Assembly: GCA_002919305.1 (NCBI GenBank)
Contig: PKFB01000077.1
Coordinates: 30,651-94,650 of the forward strand
Direction: 5' to 3'
From: Actinomycetales bacterium
Lineage (GTDB): Bacteria > Actinomycetota > Actinomycetes > Mycobacteriales > Micromonosporaceae
DNA: 64,000 nt
Under the pieces are notes generated by a model. It had not been told where the DNA came from and ran no database searches. It saw only the letters and a list, made by a program, of their open reading frames with translations. Position 1 is the first letter of the stretch; each line of letters begins with the position of its first letter. Shown here one piece after another: positions 1-8,574 of this stretch. Position numbers and translations under genes: made by a program.

Positions 1-661
1 GATCCGACTGTTGCTCGTGGGAAGCGGGGCCGAGTTGGCGGATCCGCTGCGCCTGACTGGCTATGAGGTGATGACGGCCCAGATTGGGAGCATGGCGTTG
101 CGGGCGGATCGTTTTGACTTGGTCGTGCTCGACATGGAGCTTCCCGATATGCCTGGATCAGAGGTCTGCCGGCGTCTGCGGGACAGCGGCTGGCAAGGGC
201 CGGTGGTTTTCCTGGGCGATCGCAATGATCCTGCTGCTTTGCGGGCCGCGTTCGGCAACGGTGCGGATGACTATTTGGTCAAGCCGTTCCAGTTGGAGGA
301 GTTGACGCTACGGCTGAAGGCGTTGCTTCGCCGTTGCCTGGGGTACGGCCGGCGTGATACGCGGTTGACGGTCGGGGATCTGGTGATGGCGGTGGAGTCG
401 GAGCGGGTCTGGCGTGGTGGGTGTCCGGTCTCGCTGTCCCCCACTGAGTTTCGGCTCCTGCACTACCTGATGGTCAACCGCAACCGGGTGCTGTCGAAAA
501 GACAGATCTTGGCCAAGGTGTGGAATCACGCCACCAGCGACGACACGTCCCTGGTGGAGACGTACATCTTCTATCTGCGCCGGAAGATCGACAAGGATGG
601 TCCTAAGTTGATCCACACGGTACGCGGATTGGGGTACGTGCTGCGCGACAGCCGGCAATGA
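1..661 (+). CDS. OmpR/PhoB-family response regulator, 5' partial
   Basis: Two-domain DNA-binding regulator: an N-terminal receiver followed by an OmpR-type winged helix (from about TEFRLL to GLGYVL), ending at TGA 659-661. The reading frame is open to the left edge and the first visible residues (IRLLLVGSG) correspond to beta-strand 1 of a receiver, so the true start lies just outside the window. The phosphoacceptor-like Asp (VVLDMELPD) and the conserved Lys (LVKPF) are present. The acidic pair that normally coordinates magnesium after strand 1 is replaced by GSG, and the Thr/Ser switch residue after strand 4 appears to be Gly (VVFLGDR). It may therefore be an atypical receiver that works without classical phosphorylation. 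No histidine kinase follows downstream. Family assignment is secure; target genes are unknown. Confidence 0.9.
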   Translation, partial: IRLLLVGSGAELADPLRLTGYEVMTAQIGSMALRADRFDLVVLDMELPDMPGSEVCRRLRDSGWQGPVVFLGDRNDPAALRAAFGNGADDYLVKPFQLEELTLRLKALLRRCLGYGRRDTRLTVGDLVMAVESERVWRGGCPVSLSPTEFRLLHYLMVNRNRVLSKRQILAKVWNHATSDDTSLVETYIFYLRRKIDKDGPKLIHTVRGLGYVLRDSRQ

Positions 662-764
662 CCGGCGCAGACCGTCACGTACGGCGGCCGGTGGCCGCTG
701 TGGTCAGTGGGCGGTCAAAGGCGCGATAGGCGTATAGGTGGGTGGTGATTGGGCGGTAGAGGGT

Positions 765-821
765 CGGGCCCCACCAGTCCCCGTTGCGAGGGATGACTGG
801 GCCGGTGACCGATGGGGCCCG
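765..821. terminator. Possible bidirectional hairpin between convergent genes
   Basis: CGGGCCCC (765-772) pairs perfectly with GGGGCCCG (814-821), and an inner CCAGTC (774-779) pairs with GACTGG (795-800). It lies between the convergent response regulator and SDR genes, as expected for a shared terminator. The loops are large and no T-tract follows, so this is tentative. Confidence 0.3.
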
Positions 822-830
822 GAAGGGGTT

Positions 831-1673
831 TCACAGTGCCCCGGCGTCTCGCGCTGTGTAGACGCTGGGGTAGATCGGGCGGTATCCCAACTCCAGCCGG
901 ATACGGGTGGTGTCAACGACGCCGTCCCACGGGTCGTCCAGCTCCCGCTGGGCGATGTCCTCGGCCGGCGTCTCGTTGTTGAGCACGTGCAGCTCGTAGG
1001 CGGTGACTGGCGCGTCGTCGGCGGCGTTGTAGATCCGCCCGCCGATGCCCTCGGCCTGCAGCGCCCGCAGGAGCGCCTGGCCCGCGTCGGCGTGGTGGAT
1101 CATGTGCAGCCGCTTGTGGGCCGCCCAGGAGCGGGCCCACATCATTGACTCCGCCAGGTGCGGGTCGCCTTCACCGTAGACGAAGGCGAGCCGCACGATC
1201 CGGACGTCTAGTCCTTGGTCGCGGTGCAGTTCCAGCAGCGCGTTCTCGGCAGCCACCTTGGTCTGGGGGTAGGTGAACAGCGGCTGCGGCTCGTCGTCCT
1301 CCCGCGCCGGACGGCCCCGTCCCGGCCCGTACACCAGGTTGGTGCTGGAGTACACGTGGCGGGTGACGCCCGCGGCAAGCGCGGCGCGGGCCAGCTCAAC
1401 GGCGGCCGTTTCGTTCACGCTGACCGCTTCGCTGTCGGGTACGCCCCGGAACGCCGCGGCGAGGTTCACGACGGCGTCGACCCCGGTGACGGCGCGCTTC
1501 ACCGCTTCGGGATCGGACAGGTCACCGACCAGGACCTCCGCACCCCGCTGCCGCAGCGGCTCGGCACGCTCGGCGTTCCGCACCAGGACCCGGACGGGTA
1601 TGCCGTGGTCGAGTAGACGCGGGACGAACCGGCTACCAACCCGACCGGTGGCTCCGGCCACGAGAACGGTCAT
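831..1673 (-). CDS. NAD(P)-dependent epimerase/dehydratase (extended SDR family)
   Basis: A 280-residue Rossmann-fold protein. The N-terminus carries the nucleotide-binding GATGRVG motif directly after the first strand (MTVLVAGATG), then a conserved acidic residue near the second strand (VLVGDLSD). YPQTK supplies the Tyr and Lys of the SDR catalytic site, with STNLVYG before it. This places it with NAD-dependent nucleotide-sugar epimerases and NmrA/atypical SDR oxidoreductases; the substrate cannot be read from sequence. The gene is divergent from a MarR regulator with a perfect inverted repeat between them, so it is probably controlled by that regulator. It could be a sugar epimerase or a quinone/aldehyde reductase-like SDR. 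Confidence 0.85.
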   Translation of the reverse strand: MTVLVAGATGRVGSRFVPRLLDHGIPVRVLVRNAERAEPLRQRGAEVLVGDLSDPEAVKRAVTGVDAVVNLAAAFRGVPDSEAVSVNETAAVELARAALAAGVTRHVYSSTNLVYGPGRGRPAREDDEPQPLFTYPQTKVAAENALLELHRDQGLDVRIVRLAFVYGEGDPHLAESMMWARSWAAHKRLHMIHHADAGQALLRALQAEGIGGRIYNAADDAPVTAYELHVLNNETPAEDIAQRELDDPWDGVVDTTRIRLELGYRPIYPSVYTARDAGAL

Positions 1674-1719
1674 AACTCCCCCATAATCATTAGCCGTGCA
1701 ATGACTTACCCGCGCTAAA

Positions 1720-1735
1720 CGTTAGCTGGCTAACG
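1720..1735. promoter_or_regulatory. Palindromic operator between SDR and MarR genes
   Basis: CGTTAGC (1720-1726), two-base spacer, GCTAACG (1729-1735): a perfect 7+7 inverted repeat in the 89-bp divergent intergenic region. MarR regulators typically bind 16-20 bp palindromes between their own gene and a divergent target, so autoregulation plus control of the SDR gene is inferred. Confidence 0.6.
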
Positions 1736-1762
1736 ATTTCCCGTCAACGTACCCTCGAGGAC

Positions 1763-2251
1763 ATGCGGGATTGGTGGGTCGACTGGACCAGCGACGAGTT
1801 CCAGATAGTGTTCTGGTCCGCCAAACGAGCCATGAAAGAGGCGGCTGACGCCACTTATCGACAGCACGGCGTCCGCGAGGGGCAGCAGTTCATCCTGATG
1901 TGCCTGTGGTACGAGGATGGGTTGACCCCTGGTGAGATCGCTCGTCGCCTGGGCCTGGCCACGCCGACCGTCACCAAGGCCACCACCCGCATGGAAGCCA
2001 GTGGGCTGGTCGAACGTAGACCCCACCCCCGTGATGCCCGGTTAGTGTGTGTCCACCTCACCCAACGCGGCCACGAGCTGCGTGGCACCTTAGCCGCCGC
2101 CATGCGGGACCTGTCCGAACGGGCCCTGCGCTCCTTCACTCCTACCGAACGCCAGGAGTTCATCCGCTTCCTCAGCGGCCTGTATCACAACCTGACCACT
2201 CCCACCCTCGAACCCGAATCCCCTGCCGCTAATCGTGATCTTGAACAGTGA
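1763..2251 (+). CDS. MarR-family transcriptional regulator
   Basis: A 162-residue protein of usual MarR length. The central winged helix-turn-helix reads GLTPGEIARRLGLATPTVTK followed by a wing with RxxHPRDAR (VERRPHPRDARLV), the signature of MarR proteins. Flanking helices at both ends would form the dimer interface. Cytosolic DNA-binding repressor, with a ligand presumably related to the substrate of the divergent SDR. The ATG at 1763 lies 28 bp after the palindromic operator. The gene ends 52 bp before surE and may be co-transcribed with it, although the functions are not obviously linked. Confidence 0.88.
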   Translation: MRDWWVDWTSDEFQIVFWSAKRAMKEAADATYRQHGVREGQQFILMCLWYEDGLTPGEIARRLGLATPTVTKATTRMEASGLVERRPHPRDARLVCVHLTQRGHELRGTLAAAMRDLSERALRSFTPTERQEFIRFLSGLYHNLTTPTLEPESPAANRDLEQ

Positions 2252-2303
2252 GTGCGGGCTATGGTCGAGAGGACAGTCGATCGCGTGTTCGGGAGAGTTA
2301 AGC

Positions 2304-3077
2304 ATGCGGCGGGTTCTGGTGACCAATGACGATGGAGTGAATTCACCCGGTTTAGTCGTTCTCGCCAAAGCTGTACTCGCGGCGGGCCTCCAACCCTTGG
2401 TGGCCGCGCCTCTACGGGAGGCCAGCGGTACCAGCGCCTCCATGCAAGCAGTGGAACAGGAGGGCCGGATCGTCGTCCACAACTGGCCGCTTCCTGAGCT
2501 GCCCGGTGTGACCTCCTACGGCGTGGAGAGCCACCCCGCCTTCATCGTGTTCGCCGCCTGCCGCGGTGCCTTCAACGGCCCTCCCGACCTCGTCGTCTCC
2601 GGTATCAACCGGGGAGCCAACATCGGCCACGCCGTCTTGCACTCCGGTACGGTGGGCGCCGCCCTGACCGCCGGCATCAACCAGGTCCGCGCCCTGGCGG
2701 TCTCCCTAGACATGGCCGATCAGGACCCCAACCCTCACTGGGACACCGCACAGTCCTTGGTGGAGCAGGTGCTGCCTCTGGTGCAGGCCACCGAACCAGG
2801 CACCGTCCTCAACCTCAACGTCCCCAACCTGCCTCTGGAGCAAGTGAGGGAGCTGCGACGGGCACGCCTGTCCCGGTTCGGGATTGTTCAGTTCGGTGTT
2901 GAGGAGCTCACCGACGGGTGGTTGAGGATGACCCTGACAGAAAACACCCGTGAATTGGAGGCCGGCACCGACGCCGCCCTGCTGGCTGCCGGCCACGCCA
3001 CCATCACCGCCCTGAAGTCGGTCAACGAGGCCTCCTTGGCCACCTTGCCTGAGAGCATTCCCCTCACCCACGGCTGA
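2304..3077 (+). CDS. surE: 5'/3'-nucleotidase SurE
   Basis: A 257-residue SurE-family metal-dependent phosphatase that removes phosphate from nucleoside 5'- and 3'-monophosphates, a cytosolic survival and nucleotide-salvage enzyme. The N-terminal RVLVTNDDGVNSPGL contains the acidic DD pair that binds the divalent metal. Further SurE blocks are GTSASMQAV (the Ser region), VVSGINRGANIG and LHSGTVGAALTAGI. The frame is open further upstream, but the ATG at 2304 is preferred: it immediately precedes the conserved strand and follows a GGGAGAG ribosome-binding sequence at 2291. A strong hairpin follows the stop. Confidence 0.95.
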   Translation: MRRVLVTNDDGVNSPGLVVLAKAVLAAGLQPLVAAPLREASGTSASMQAVEQEGRIVVHNWPLPELPGVTSYGVESHPAFIVFAACRGAFNGPPDLVVSGINRGANIGHAVLHSGTVGAALTAGINQVRALAVSLDMADQDPNPHWDTAQSLVEQVLPLVQATEPGTVLNLNVPNLPLEQVRELRRARLSRFGIVQFGVEELTDGWLRMTLTENTRELEAGTDAALLAAGHATITALKSVNEASLATLPESIPLTHG

Positions 3078-3094
3078 CCGACGCCCAATGGCAT

Positions 3095-3124
3095 ACAGGG
3101 GTACGCGCGTCCGCGTACCCCTGT
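3095..3124 (+). terminator. Intrinsic-type terminator after surE
   Basis: ACAGGGGTACGCG (3095-3107), loop CGTC, CGCGTACCCCTGT (3112-3124): a perfect 13-bp stem with a 4-base loop, 18 bp after the surE stop. No clear T-run, as is usual in actinomycetes. Confidence 0.8.
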
Positions 3125-3487
3125 TGGTGGCCCCGGGTCGAGCGTCCCCTGCCCGCCCGACCCAGGTCGCGCTACCGGAACACCCCATGCCGCCGTGGCG
3201 ACAGTGGCCGTAGTGTGCCGGTCAAAGCGCTTCAACCACCTGGTCGCGGCACCGCGGATCCCGCTGCAGGCCCCGCTTCCTGCGTGGGAGTCCGTCGGTG
3301 CCGCCTCCCCCTTCCCGCCGTGTCCCCCTTTGCGGCGGTCGAGGCCACTCCCCGCATCCTTCCTAGGACGCTAGAAGAAATCGACATCCATCGATATGTT
3401 AGTCCGAAGTCCAGGGATTCGCCCTGAAATCCGCTAAAGGACCCTGTTTCTCGACACGGTGGTCACGCTCTGCGGTTCCCGGTCCGG
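3125..3487. other. Intergenic region, no gene seen
   Basis: Lies between the surE terminator and the 3' end of the GNAT gene. Reading frames here are short, proline/arginine-rich and lack convincing ribosome-binding sites. No RNA gene was recognised. There is a slightly AT-richer patch around 3365-3410. Confidence 0.5.
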
Positions 3488-4381
3488 TCACAGCCGAATG
3501 GAGAATGTCACGATCCCCGGTTCCCCGGGCTGCGTCCCCGGACCGACCTCCCCGCCCAGGTCAGGGACCTCCCGGCCTCCGAGGTGCACGAGTAGATCGA
3601 TGTCCTCAATCGGATCGGCGCTGTCCGCCCGCCTGACCGTCACCGCCCCACCGAACCGACGCGCCAGTCGCGGCGCGACGGCGTTGTCGGCGGTGGTGTG
3701 GGCGTGCAGCACCCGCACCCCCATCTCCTCCGCGAGGGTGGTCAACCGACGCAGCAGGGCGGTCCCCACCCGTCGCCCCTGCCACTGGTCCTCCACCAGG
3801 ATCCCGATCTCGGCCTCCTGGCCGTCCCAGTGCGCGGTCGCCAACCCCACGATCTCCTCGTTGTCGGTCTGGGCGGCCAAGGTGTATCCGGTACGCGGCG
3901 CCACCAGCCGCTCTAACCATTCCGGTTCCTGCCGTGAGGCGGCGGTGAGGTAACGCCACCGTCGTGACCGCGCCGAGCAGCGACGGTGCAGCGCCTCCAC
4001 CGCGGCCAGATCCGCGATCCCGGTACGCCGCAGCGTGACCTCCTGCCCGTCGGGCAGCATCACGGTCCACTCTCGAGGGACCGCGGTGACCCGTAACCGG
4101 GCAGCTAAGTCGGTCAAAGCACGGGCCTGAGTCACCTCATCGGTGGTATAAGCCGCTCCAGGGCGCCGAAACTCCAGTGTCCCCCCATCGGGATCAGGCA
4201 GCCGCAGCACGGTGCCATCCGCGATGTCGTGGCCACGGTCGGCCCGCCACACCACTTCACTGTCGAGGTGACGAGCCAGCACCCACGGCAATTCGGTGGG
4301 ATCCCAGGCCAGTCGGGCGGCCAGCTCCAGCAGCTCGGTGGAGTCCGTGGGCAGCACGGTTCTGGCGCGCCAGCGACTCAT
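3488..4381 (-). CDS. GNAT family N-acetyltransferase
   Basis: A 297-residue protein whose C-terminal half is a GNAT domain. The acetyl-CoA pyrophosphate-binding loop is visible as DQWQGRRVGTALL (Q/RxxGxG/A), preceded by strand EIGILV and followed by HAHTTADN. The N-terminal roughly 130 residues are not recognised and may be a degenerate second domain. The acceptor substrate is unknown. The ATG at 4381 is chosen because GGGGAAGGGA lies just upstream; the frame continues to 4489 but that extension looks non-coding. Transcribed alone, away from GH16. Confidence 0.8.
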   Translation of the reverse strand: MSRWRARTVLPTDSTELLELAARLAWDPTELPWVLARHLDSEVVWRADRGHDIADGTVLRLPDPDGGTLEFRRPGAAYTTDEVTQARALTDLAARLRVTAVPREWTVMLPDGQEVTLRRTGIADLAAVEALHRRCSARSRRWRYLTAASRQEPEWLERLVAPRTGYTLAAQTDNEEIVGLATAHWDGQEAEIGILVEDQWQGRRVGTALLRRLTTLAEEMGVRVLHAHTTADNAVAPRLARRFGGAVTVRRADSADPIEDIDLLVHLGGREVPDLGGEVGPGTQPGEPGIVTFSIRL

Positions 4382-4760
4382 CGCAGCATCCCTTCCCCCG
4401 GAAGTCTTCGTTGGATCCGGTTCCTCGGAGCCCCTCTCTGAGGAACCACAGCCTCGTCCCAACAAGAAACCTCTCTCAGAAAGCGGCATGGTGGAGGCCG
4501 CGTCCCCCTACGACCTCCACCAGTACGACAAGGGTGCGCTGCGGCTGTTTCAGCGCCGTTGCTACGGGGTGTCTATCGATCGATCAGCCCTGTGACTCCT
4601 CTCACCTGGCGAGGTGACGCCCTGTTGCCTCCGGGGACCCCCTCCAGAGATTCGCCTGATCGGTCAGGTGTCTCAAGAAGTGGTCTATTAATTGGATAGT
4701 TTCCTTACTATAGTTCGGATAACCCGGGCCACATCCCTCAAAACCCTGAAAGGCCCCGCT
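4382..4760. other. Divergent intergenic region upstream of GNAT and GH16 genes
   Basis: No gene supported. CCTGA-TCGG-TCAGG (4654-4667) is a small inverted repeat. The last 100 bp is AT-rich and contains ACTATAGT (4707-4714), including a TATAGT that resembles a -10 element 46 bp before the GH16 start. The same 8-mer occurs upstream of the secreted GH26 gene near 60.8 kb. Confidence 0.45.
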
Positions 4761-6137
4761 ATGGCGCGATCGTCTGTTGTCTTCAGAAGGCTGTCTTTAG
4801 CTACCGTCATGGCCTTGGCCCTCACGGCCGCGCTGCTGGCCGGTATCAGCCAGGCGTCCGTACCTCCCACCCCCACCGGCTGGACCCTGCAGTGGAGCGA
4901 TGACTTCAACGGCCCGGCCGGCTCTCTCCCCTCCTCCAACAACTGGATCTTCGATCTAGGGCACGGCTACCCAGGTGGTCCCAACAACTGGGGTACCGGC
5001 GAGATCCAGCGCTACACCAATGACCCGGCCAACGTGAGCCTGGACGGCAACGGGAACCTGCGGATCACCCCGCTTCGGGACAGCGCCGGCAACTGGACCT
5101 CGGCGCGTATCGAGACCCGTCGCGCCGACTTCCGGGCCCCCGAGGGCGGCATCCTCCGCATCGAGGGTCGTATCCGGATGCCCGACGTCACCGGGGAGGC
5201 CGCGCTAGGCTACTGGCCCGCGTTCTGGGCGCTCGGCTCTCCGTATCGGGGCGACTACTGGAACTGGCCCGGTATCGGCGAGTTCGACATCATGGAGAAC
5301 GTCAATGGGCTCAACACCGTCTGGGGTGTTCTCCACTGTGGAGTCAACCCTGGCGGACCGTGTAATGAGACCAACGGAATCGGCGCCAGCCGGCCCTGCC
5401 CCGGCAGCAGCTGCCAGTCGGCCTTCCACACCTACCGGTTCGAGTGGGACCGCAGCGTCTCACCGAATCAGCTGCGCTGGTACGTGGATGACCAGCTCTA
5501 CCACACCGTGTACGAAACCCAGATCGGCGAATACTGGGACGACATGACCAGCCACGCCGGCTACTTCATCTTGCTGAACGTGGCGATCGGCGGTGGCTTC
5601 CCGGACGGTGTCGCGGGCTTCACCACCCCCACCGCGGCCACCGTGCCGGGGCGTTCGATGCTGGTGGACTACGTGGCGGTGTGGACGTCGAACGGCGGTG
5701 GCAGCACCCCCACAACTCCCCCGCCCGGTGGGCAGTCCGCGTACTCCATCATCCAGGCCGAGGACTTCGCGCAGCAGCACGGGGTGGACACCGAAGCCTG
5801 CTCCGAGGGCGGCCTCAACCTGGGCTGGATCGCCAACGGTGACTGGGCGCTGTACCGGCGCATCGATTTCGGTTCCACCCCGGCCCGGCAGTTCCAGGCG
5901 CGTGTCGCCTCCGGGGCCCCCGAAGGGATCAGCGGCCTTGTGGAGGTACGCCTGGACAGCCTGACAAACCCGCCGGTCGGGAGCTTCGCGATCGCCAATA
6001 CCGGCGGCTGGCAAAGCTGGCGGACCGTCCCGGCGAACATCTCCGAAATCACCGGAGTCCACGATGTCTATCTGACCTTCACCAGCGGTCAGCCAGCCGA
6101 TTTTGTCAACGTCAACTGGTTCACCTTCACCCACTGA
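4761..6137 (+). CDS. Secreted GH16 beta-glucanase (laminarinase-like) with CBM6
   Basis: A 458-residue secreted endoglycosidase. A signal peptide (RRLSLATVMALALTAALLAG) ends near residue 35. The GH16 domain (about 38-310) contains the catalytic ExDxxE motif GEFDIMEN with E174 as nucleophile, D176, and E179 as acid/base; W-rich segments GYWPAFWALG and WYVDDQLYHT are typical of family-16 beta-1,3(4)-glucanases. A GGGSTPTTPPPGG linker leads to a C-terminal CBM6 (about 327-458, IQAEDF ... GGLNLGWIANGDW ... VNWFTF). It probably attacks laminarin or fungal beta-1,3-glucan outside the cell. The ATG at 4761 follows a GAAAGG ribosome-binding site and begins the signal peptide. Closed by a strong hairpin. 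The exact substrate is inferred from family. Confidence 0.93.
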   Translation: MARSSVVFRRLSLATVMALALTAALLAGISQASVPPTPTGWTLQWSDDFNGPAGSLPSSNNWIFDLGHGYPGGPNNWGTGEIQRYTNDPANVSLDGNGNLRITPLRDSAGNWTSARIETRRADFRAPEGGILRIEGRIRMPDVTGEAALGYWPAFWALGSPYRGDYWNWPGIGEFDIMENVNGLNTVWGVLHCGVNPGGPCNETNGIGASRPCPGSSCQSAFHTYRFEWDRSVSPNQLRWYVDDQLYHTVYETQIGEYWDDMTSHAGYFILLNVAIGGGFPDGVAGFTTPTAATVPGRSMLVDYVAVWTSNGGGSTPTTPPPGGQSAYSIIQAEDFAQQHGVDTEACSEGGLNLGWIANGDWALYRRIDFGSTPARQFQARVASGAPEGISGLVEVRLDSLTNPPVGSFAIANTGGWQSWRTVPANISEITGVHDVYLTFTSGQPADFVNVNWFTFTH

Positions 6138-6216
6138 CCGTCGGTAGTCCGCGCGATCTGTGGGCTCGCACGATGTCACCGTCGTCATGAGACGCCCTCG
6201 GATCGCACGGTGTAGC

Positions 6217-6260
6217 GGGGTGTCAGCGACGGAGAACCAAGGCGCCGTCGCTGACACCCC
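6217..6260. terminator. Bidirectional terminator hairpin (GH16 / LmbE-like)
   Basis: GGGGTGTCAGCGACGG (6217-6232), 12-base loop, CCGTCGCTGACACCCC (6245-6260): perfect 16-bp stem between two convergent genes. Confidence 0.85.
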
Positions 6261-6313
6261 ACCCTCCCCGTGAAGGACTGGGGTTCGGGGACCGCGTCGC
6301 GTGACCGTGCCGG

Positions 6314-7171
6314 TTAGCCGAGCGTGTCCAACAGCCCAATCGGGCCGCGGCGCAGGTACCACTCGTACCCGTAGGCGCCCGCGAAATCCGGCACGTCCAG
6401 CGATTCAGGTGCGATTTGACTGGTGTGGGCCAACATCGCCGCCCGTTTAGCCGCCAACTCCGCTTCTGTGGCACGCAGCCGCAAGGGGATCTCACCGCCA
6501 GGTCGCCCATAGGCTCCAGGGCGACCGGTGGCCAGATCCAACAAGTGCTTGCCAGGCGTGGCGCACAGATGGTCACGGTCCACAGTGGCCTCATAGTCGG
6601 TCACCCCGGCGTACCGGGCGGCCAGGCTCCCTACCCGATGCACCATCACATGGTCGGGGTGGCCATAGATCCCGTCCGAGTCGTAGTGGACCACCGCCGC
6701 CGCTCCCTCAGCCACCGCGATATCGGCGATCCGCCGTGCCAGACGGTCCACCCGGGCCCGGGCGAACGCGCGGGGATGCCGTGCGGATGGCCAACCCGCC
6801 ATCCCGGAATCCCGACGCCCGAGCAGGACCAGACGGGATACCCCCAACTGCTCGGCGGCGGCTTCCAGTTCGGCGACGCGGCGCGCGTGAAGCGACTCAC
6901 CGGGCGCCAGCTCACACAGCGGGGTGCCCAACTCCCCTCCGGTGGCGGTGACCAGTACCACGCGGGCACCGCGGTCGGCCAACCGGCGCATCGTGGCGGC
7001 GGTGAAGATCGCCTCGTCGTCGGGATGGGCGTGGATAAAGACCACGGCACGACCCCGGGGGTCGATATCGGACGGAACAGTGGGGGGCGCGGAGGCCGCG
7101 GCAGGCTCGGTGATTACCGACGTTGAGGCTGGAGCAGTAGACAGGACAGAGTCCAACGTGGACACAGACAT
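6314..7171 (-). CDS. LmbE/PIG-L family deacetylase
   Basis: A 285-residue zinc-dependent N-acetylglucosaminyl deacetylase-fold protein. The zinc-binding and catalytic motif AHPDDE follows the first strand (VVFIHAHPDDEAIF), and a second histidine cluster appears as HYDSDGIYGHPDHVMVHR. The family includes MshB and Mca of mycothiol metabolism and antibiotic-related deacetylases; which of these it is cannot be settled here. The first 40 residues are low-complexity (A/P/S/T-rich) and could be an extension before a shorter true start. It stands alone, convergent with GH16. A role in mycothiol or detoxification is only an inference. Confidence 0.85.
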   Translation of the reverse strand: MSVSTLDSVLSTAPASTSVITEPAAASAPPTVPSDIDPRGRAVVFIHAHPDDEAIFTAATMRRLADRGARVVLVTATGGELGTPLCELAPGESLHARRVAELEAAAEQLGVSRLVLLGRRDSGMAGWPSARHPRAFARARVDRLARRIADIAVAEGAAAVVHYDSDGIYGHPDHVMVHRVGSLAARYAGVTDYEATVDRDHLCATPGKHLLDLATGRPGAYGRPGGEIPLRLRATEAELAAKRAAMLAHTSQIAPESLDVPDFAGAYGYEWYLRRGPIGLLDTLG

Positions 7172-7653
7172 GAGGTCGCTCGCTGAGATCGTCGATGGGA
7201 TGCCCGGAAACCGGGCGGGACACGGACGTCAGCGGCGACAACAACAGCGCGCGGCGGCAACTCGGGCGGACTGGCCCGGGCAACGGTGTAGCTGCGCGCT
7301 CATCATGAGCTGAAAGTGTGCCATATGTCGGCGTCCCCGGGTAAGGAACCCCCCTACCGACTCGCCCGATATCACGCTCTCAGACCAAAGTTCGATCAAC
7401 GACCCATATAGCCCGGCCCCATATGCCGAGGTCATCCGAGCAACCGCTCACGATCCGCACACCGTCCGGGCGCCGCACCCGAGCGGCTCACCAACCGACG
7501 GGCTCACCAAGCGACAACCCCGGATTCGGACATTCAACGCGACCAAACCGATTCGTCACCTCTGATCACGCCTGAACGCCCCTCCGCCAGATCCGGGTGT
7601 TTGCCGCACCGACGACGGGGGCACACATCGGGCGGACAAAGGGGGGTGGTGTC
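7172..7653. other. Intergenic region between LmbE-like and holin-family genes
   Basis: 482 bp of divergent intergenic sequence. Frames are short and lack coding character. CCGGGTAAGGAACCCCCCTA near 7337 is compositionally odd but matches no riboswitch that I can name. A GGGGGGTGG ribosome-binding sequence precedes the ATG at 7654. Confidence 0.4.
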
Positions 7654-8097
7654 ATGGGCGCGTACCGCGTGGATCAGAAGTTTGTGACGGGGACGGGCAA
7701 CGGGCTGGCGCGGCAGAAGGTTTCCACGGCCGCCCTGGTCAAACAAGCCTCCGAACAGCTGTCCCGGCTCATCCGGGAGGAGCTGCAGCTGGCCAAACTG
7801 GAGCTGACCGAAAAAGGCAAGCGCGCCGGGATCGGCGCCGGTCTGCTGGCCGCCGGCGCCCTCATGGCGTTGGCCGGGCTAGCAACCTTGATCACGACGT
7901 TGATCCTGCTGCTGGCGTTGGTCATGCCCACCTGGCTGGCCGCCGCGATCATGACGGTCGTGCTCTTCGTGATCGCGGGCGTCCTCGCGCTCGTCGGACG
8001 CCATCAACTTCGTCGAGCTACACCGATCCCGCCCCACGACGCGATGGAAAGCGTCAAGGTCGACGTGGAGATGTTGAGGGAGAGGGCGCACCGATGA
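7654..8097 (+). CDS. Phage_holin_3_6 (DUF1469)-family membrane protein
   Basis: A 147-residue protein of the Phage_holin_3_6 superfamily, common in actinomycete chromosomes and not evidence of a prophage. An amphipathic N-terminal helix (STAALVKQASEQLSRLIREE, then ELQLAKLELTEK) is followed by two long hydrophobic segments (about 65-88 and 92-115) and a short basic tail. The ATG at 7654 directly follows GGGGGGTGGTGTC. It overlaps the next gene by ATGA, so the two are translationally coupled. Function unknown; such pairs occur near envelope and stress genes. Confidence 0.82.
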   Translation: MGAYRVDQKFVTGTGNGLARQKVSTAALVKQASEQLSRLIREELQLAKLELTEKGKRAGIGAGLLAAGALMALAGLATLITTLILLLALVMPTWLAAAIMTVVLFVIAGVLALVGRHQLRRATPIPPHDAMESVKVDVEMLRERAHR

Positions 8098-8429
8098 GCG
8101 AACAGCTAAGCGAGCGGACCAGCTATCGCGGCCCCAGTCCGAACGGGGCACAGAGCACTCCACCGCGGGACCTGGCCGAGATGCACCGCCAAATCGTCCG
8201 AACCCGAGCTGAACTCGGCGACACGGTTGAGGCGTTGGCGGGGCGGCTCGACGTGAAGGCACGGGCGCGGGAGTACCTCGCGGCAACCCGTGAACGGATC
8301 GCCGGCTCTCTCAAGAGCACGCTCGCCACAGCGCGGCGGTACCGCGTACCCCTGACCATCACCGTTACCGCCATCGGCACCATCACGGTGGTGTGGTTGG
8401 TACGCCACCGTGTGCTCTGCGACGACTGA
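8094..8429 (+). CDS. DUF3618-domain membrane protein
   Basis: A 111-residue protein with the DUF3618 signature (EMHRQIVRTRAELGDTVEAL ... LDVKARAREYL) followed by a single membrane helix near the C-terminus (LTITVTAIGTITVVWLV). Its start overlaps the stop of the holin-family gene by four bases, giving a two-gene operon closed by a hairpin. DUF3618 proteins regularly accompany Phage_holin_3_6 proteins in actinobacteria. Molecular role unknown. Confidence 0.85.
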   Translation: MSEQLSERTSYRGPSPNGAQSTPPRDLAEMHRQIVRTRAELGDTVEALAGRLDVKARAREYLAATRERIAGSLKSTLATARRYRVPLTITVTAIGTITVVWLVRHRVLCDD

Positions 8430-8452
8430 GGCGCCTAACCGGTGTCACGCAC

Positions 8453-8490
8453 GTTGTGGCGGCCCTGCCTTCAAGCGGGGCCGCCACAAC
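8453..8490. terminator. Terminator hairpin after DUF3618 gene
   Basis: GTTGTGGCGGCCC (8453-8465), 12-base loop, GGGCCGCCACAAC (8478-8490): a perfect 13-bp stem. It may also serve the convergent PRC-barrel gene ending at 8575. Confidence 0.82.
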
Positions 8491-8574
8491 GGCGGATGCA
8501 TACCAGATCCCTGTCGGATCACCGGTGCACCTCGGCCGGTCCGACGACGTGAGGACAGGCCGGCTTGACGCCCG

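Noticed and set aside
7654..8429. Prophage remnant because of the holin-family domain
   Set aside because: Phage_holin_3_6 proteins are common chromosomal proteins in actinomycetes and no other phage gene is present.
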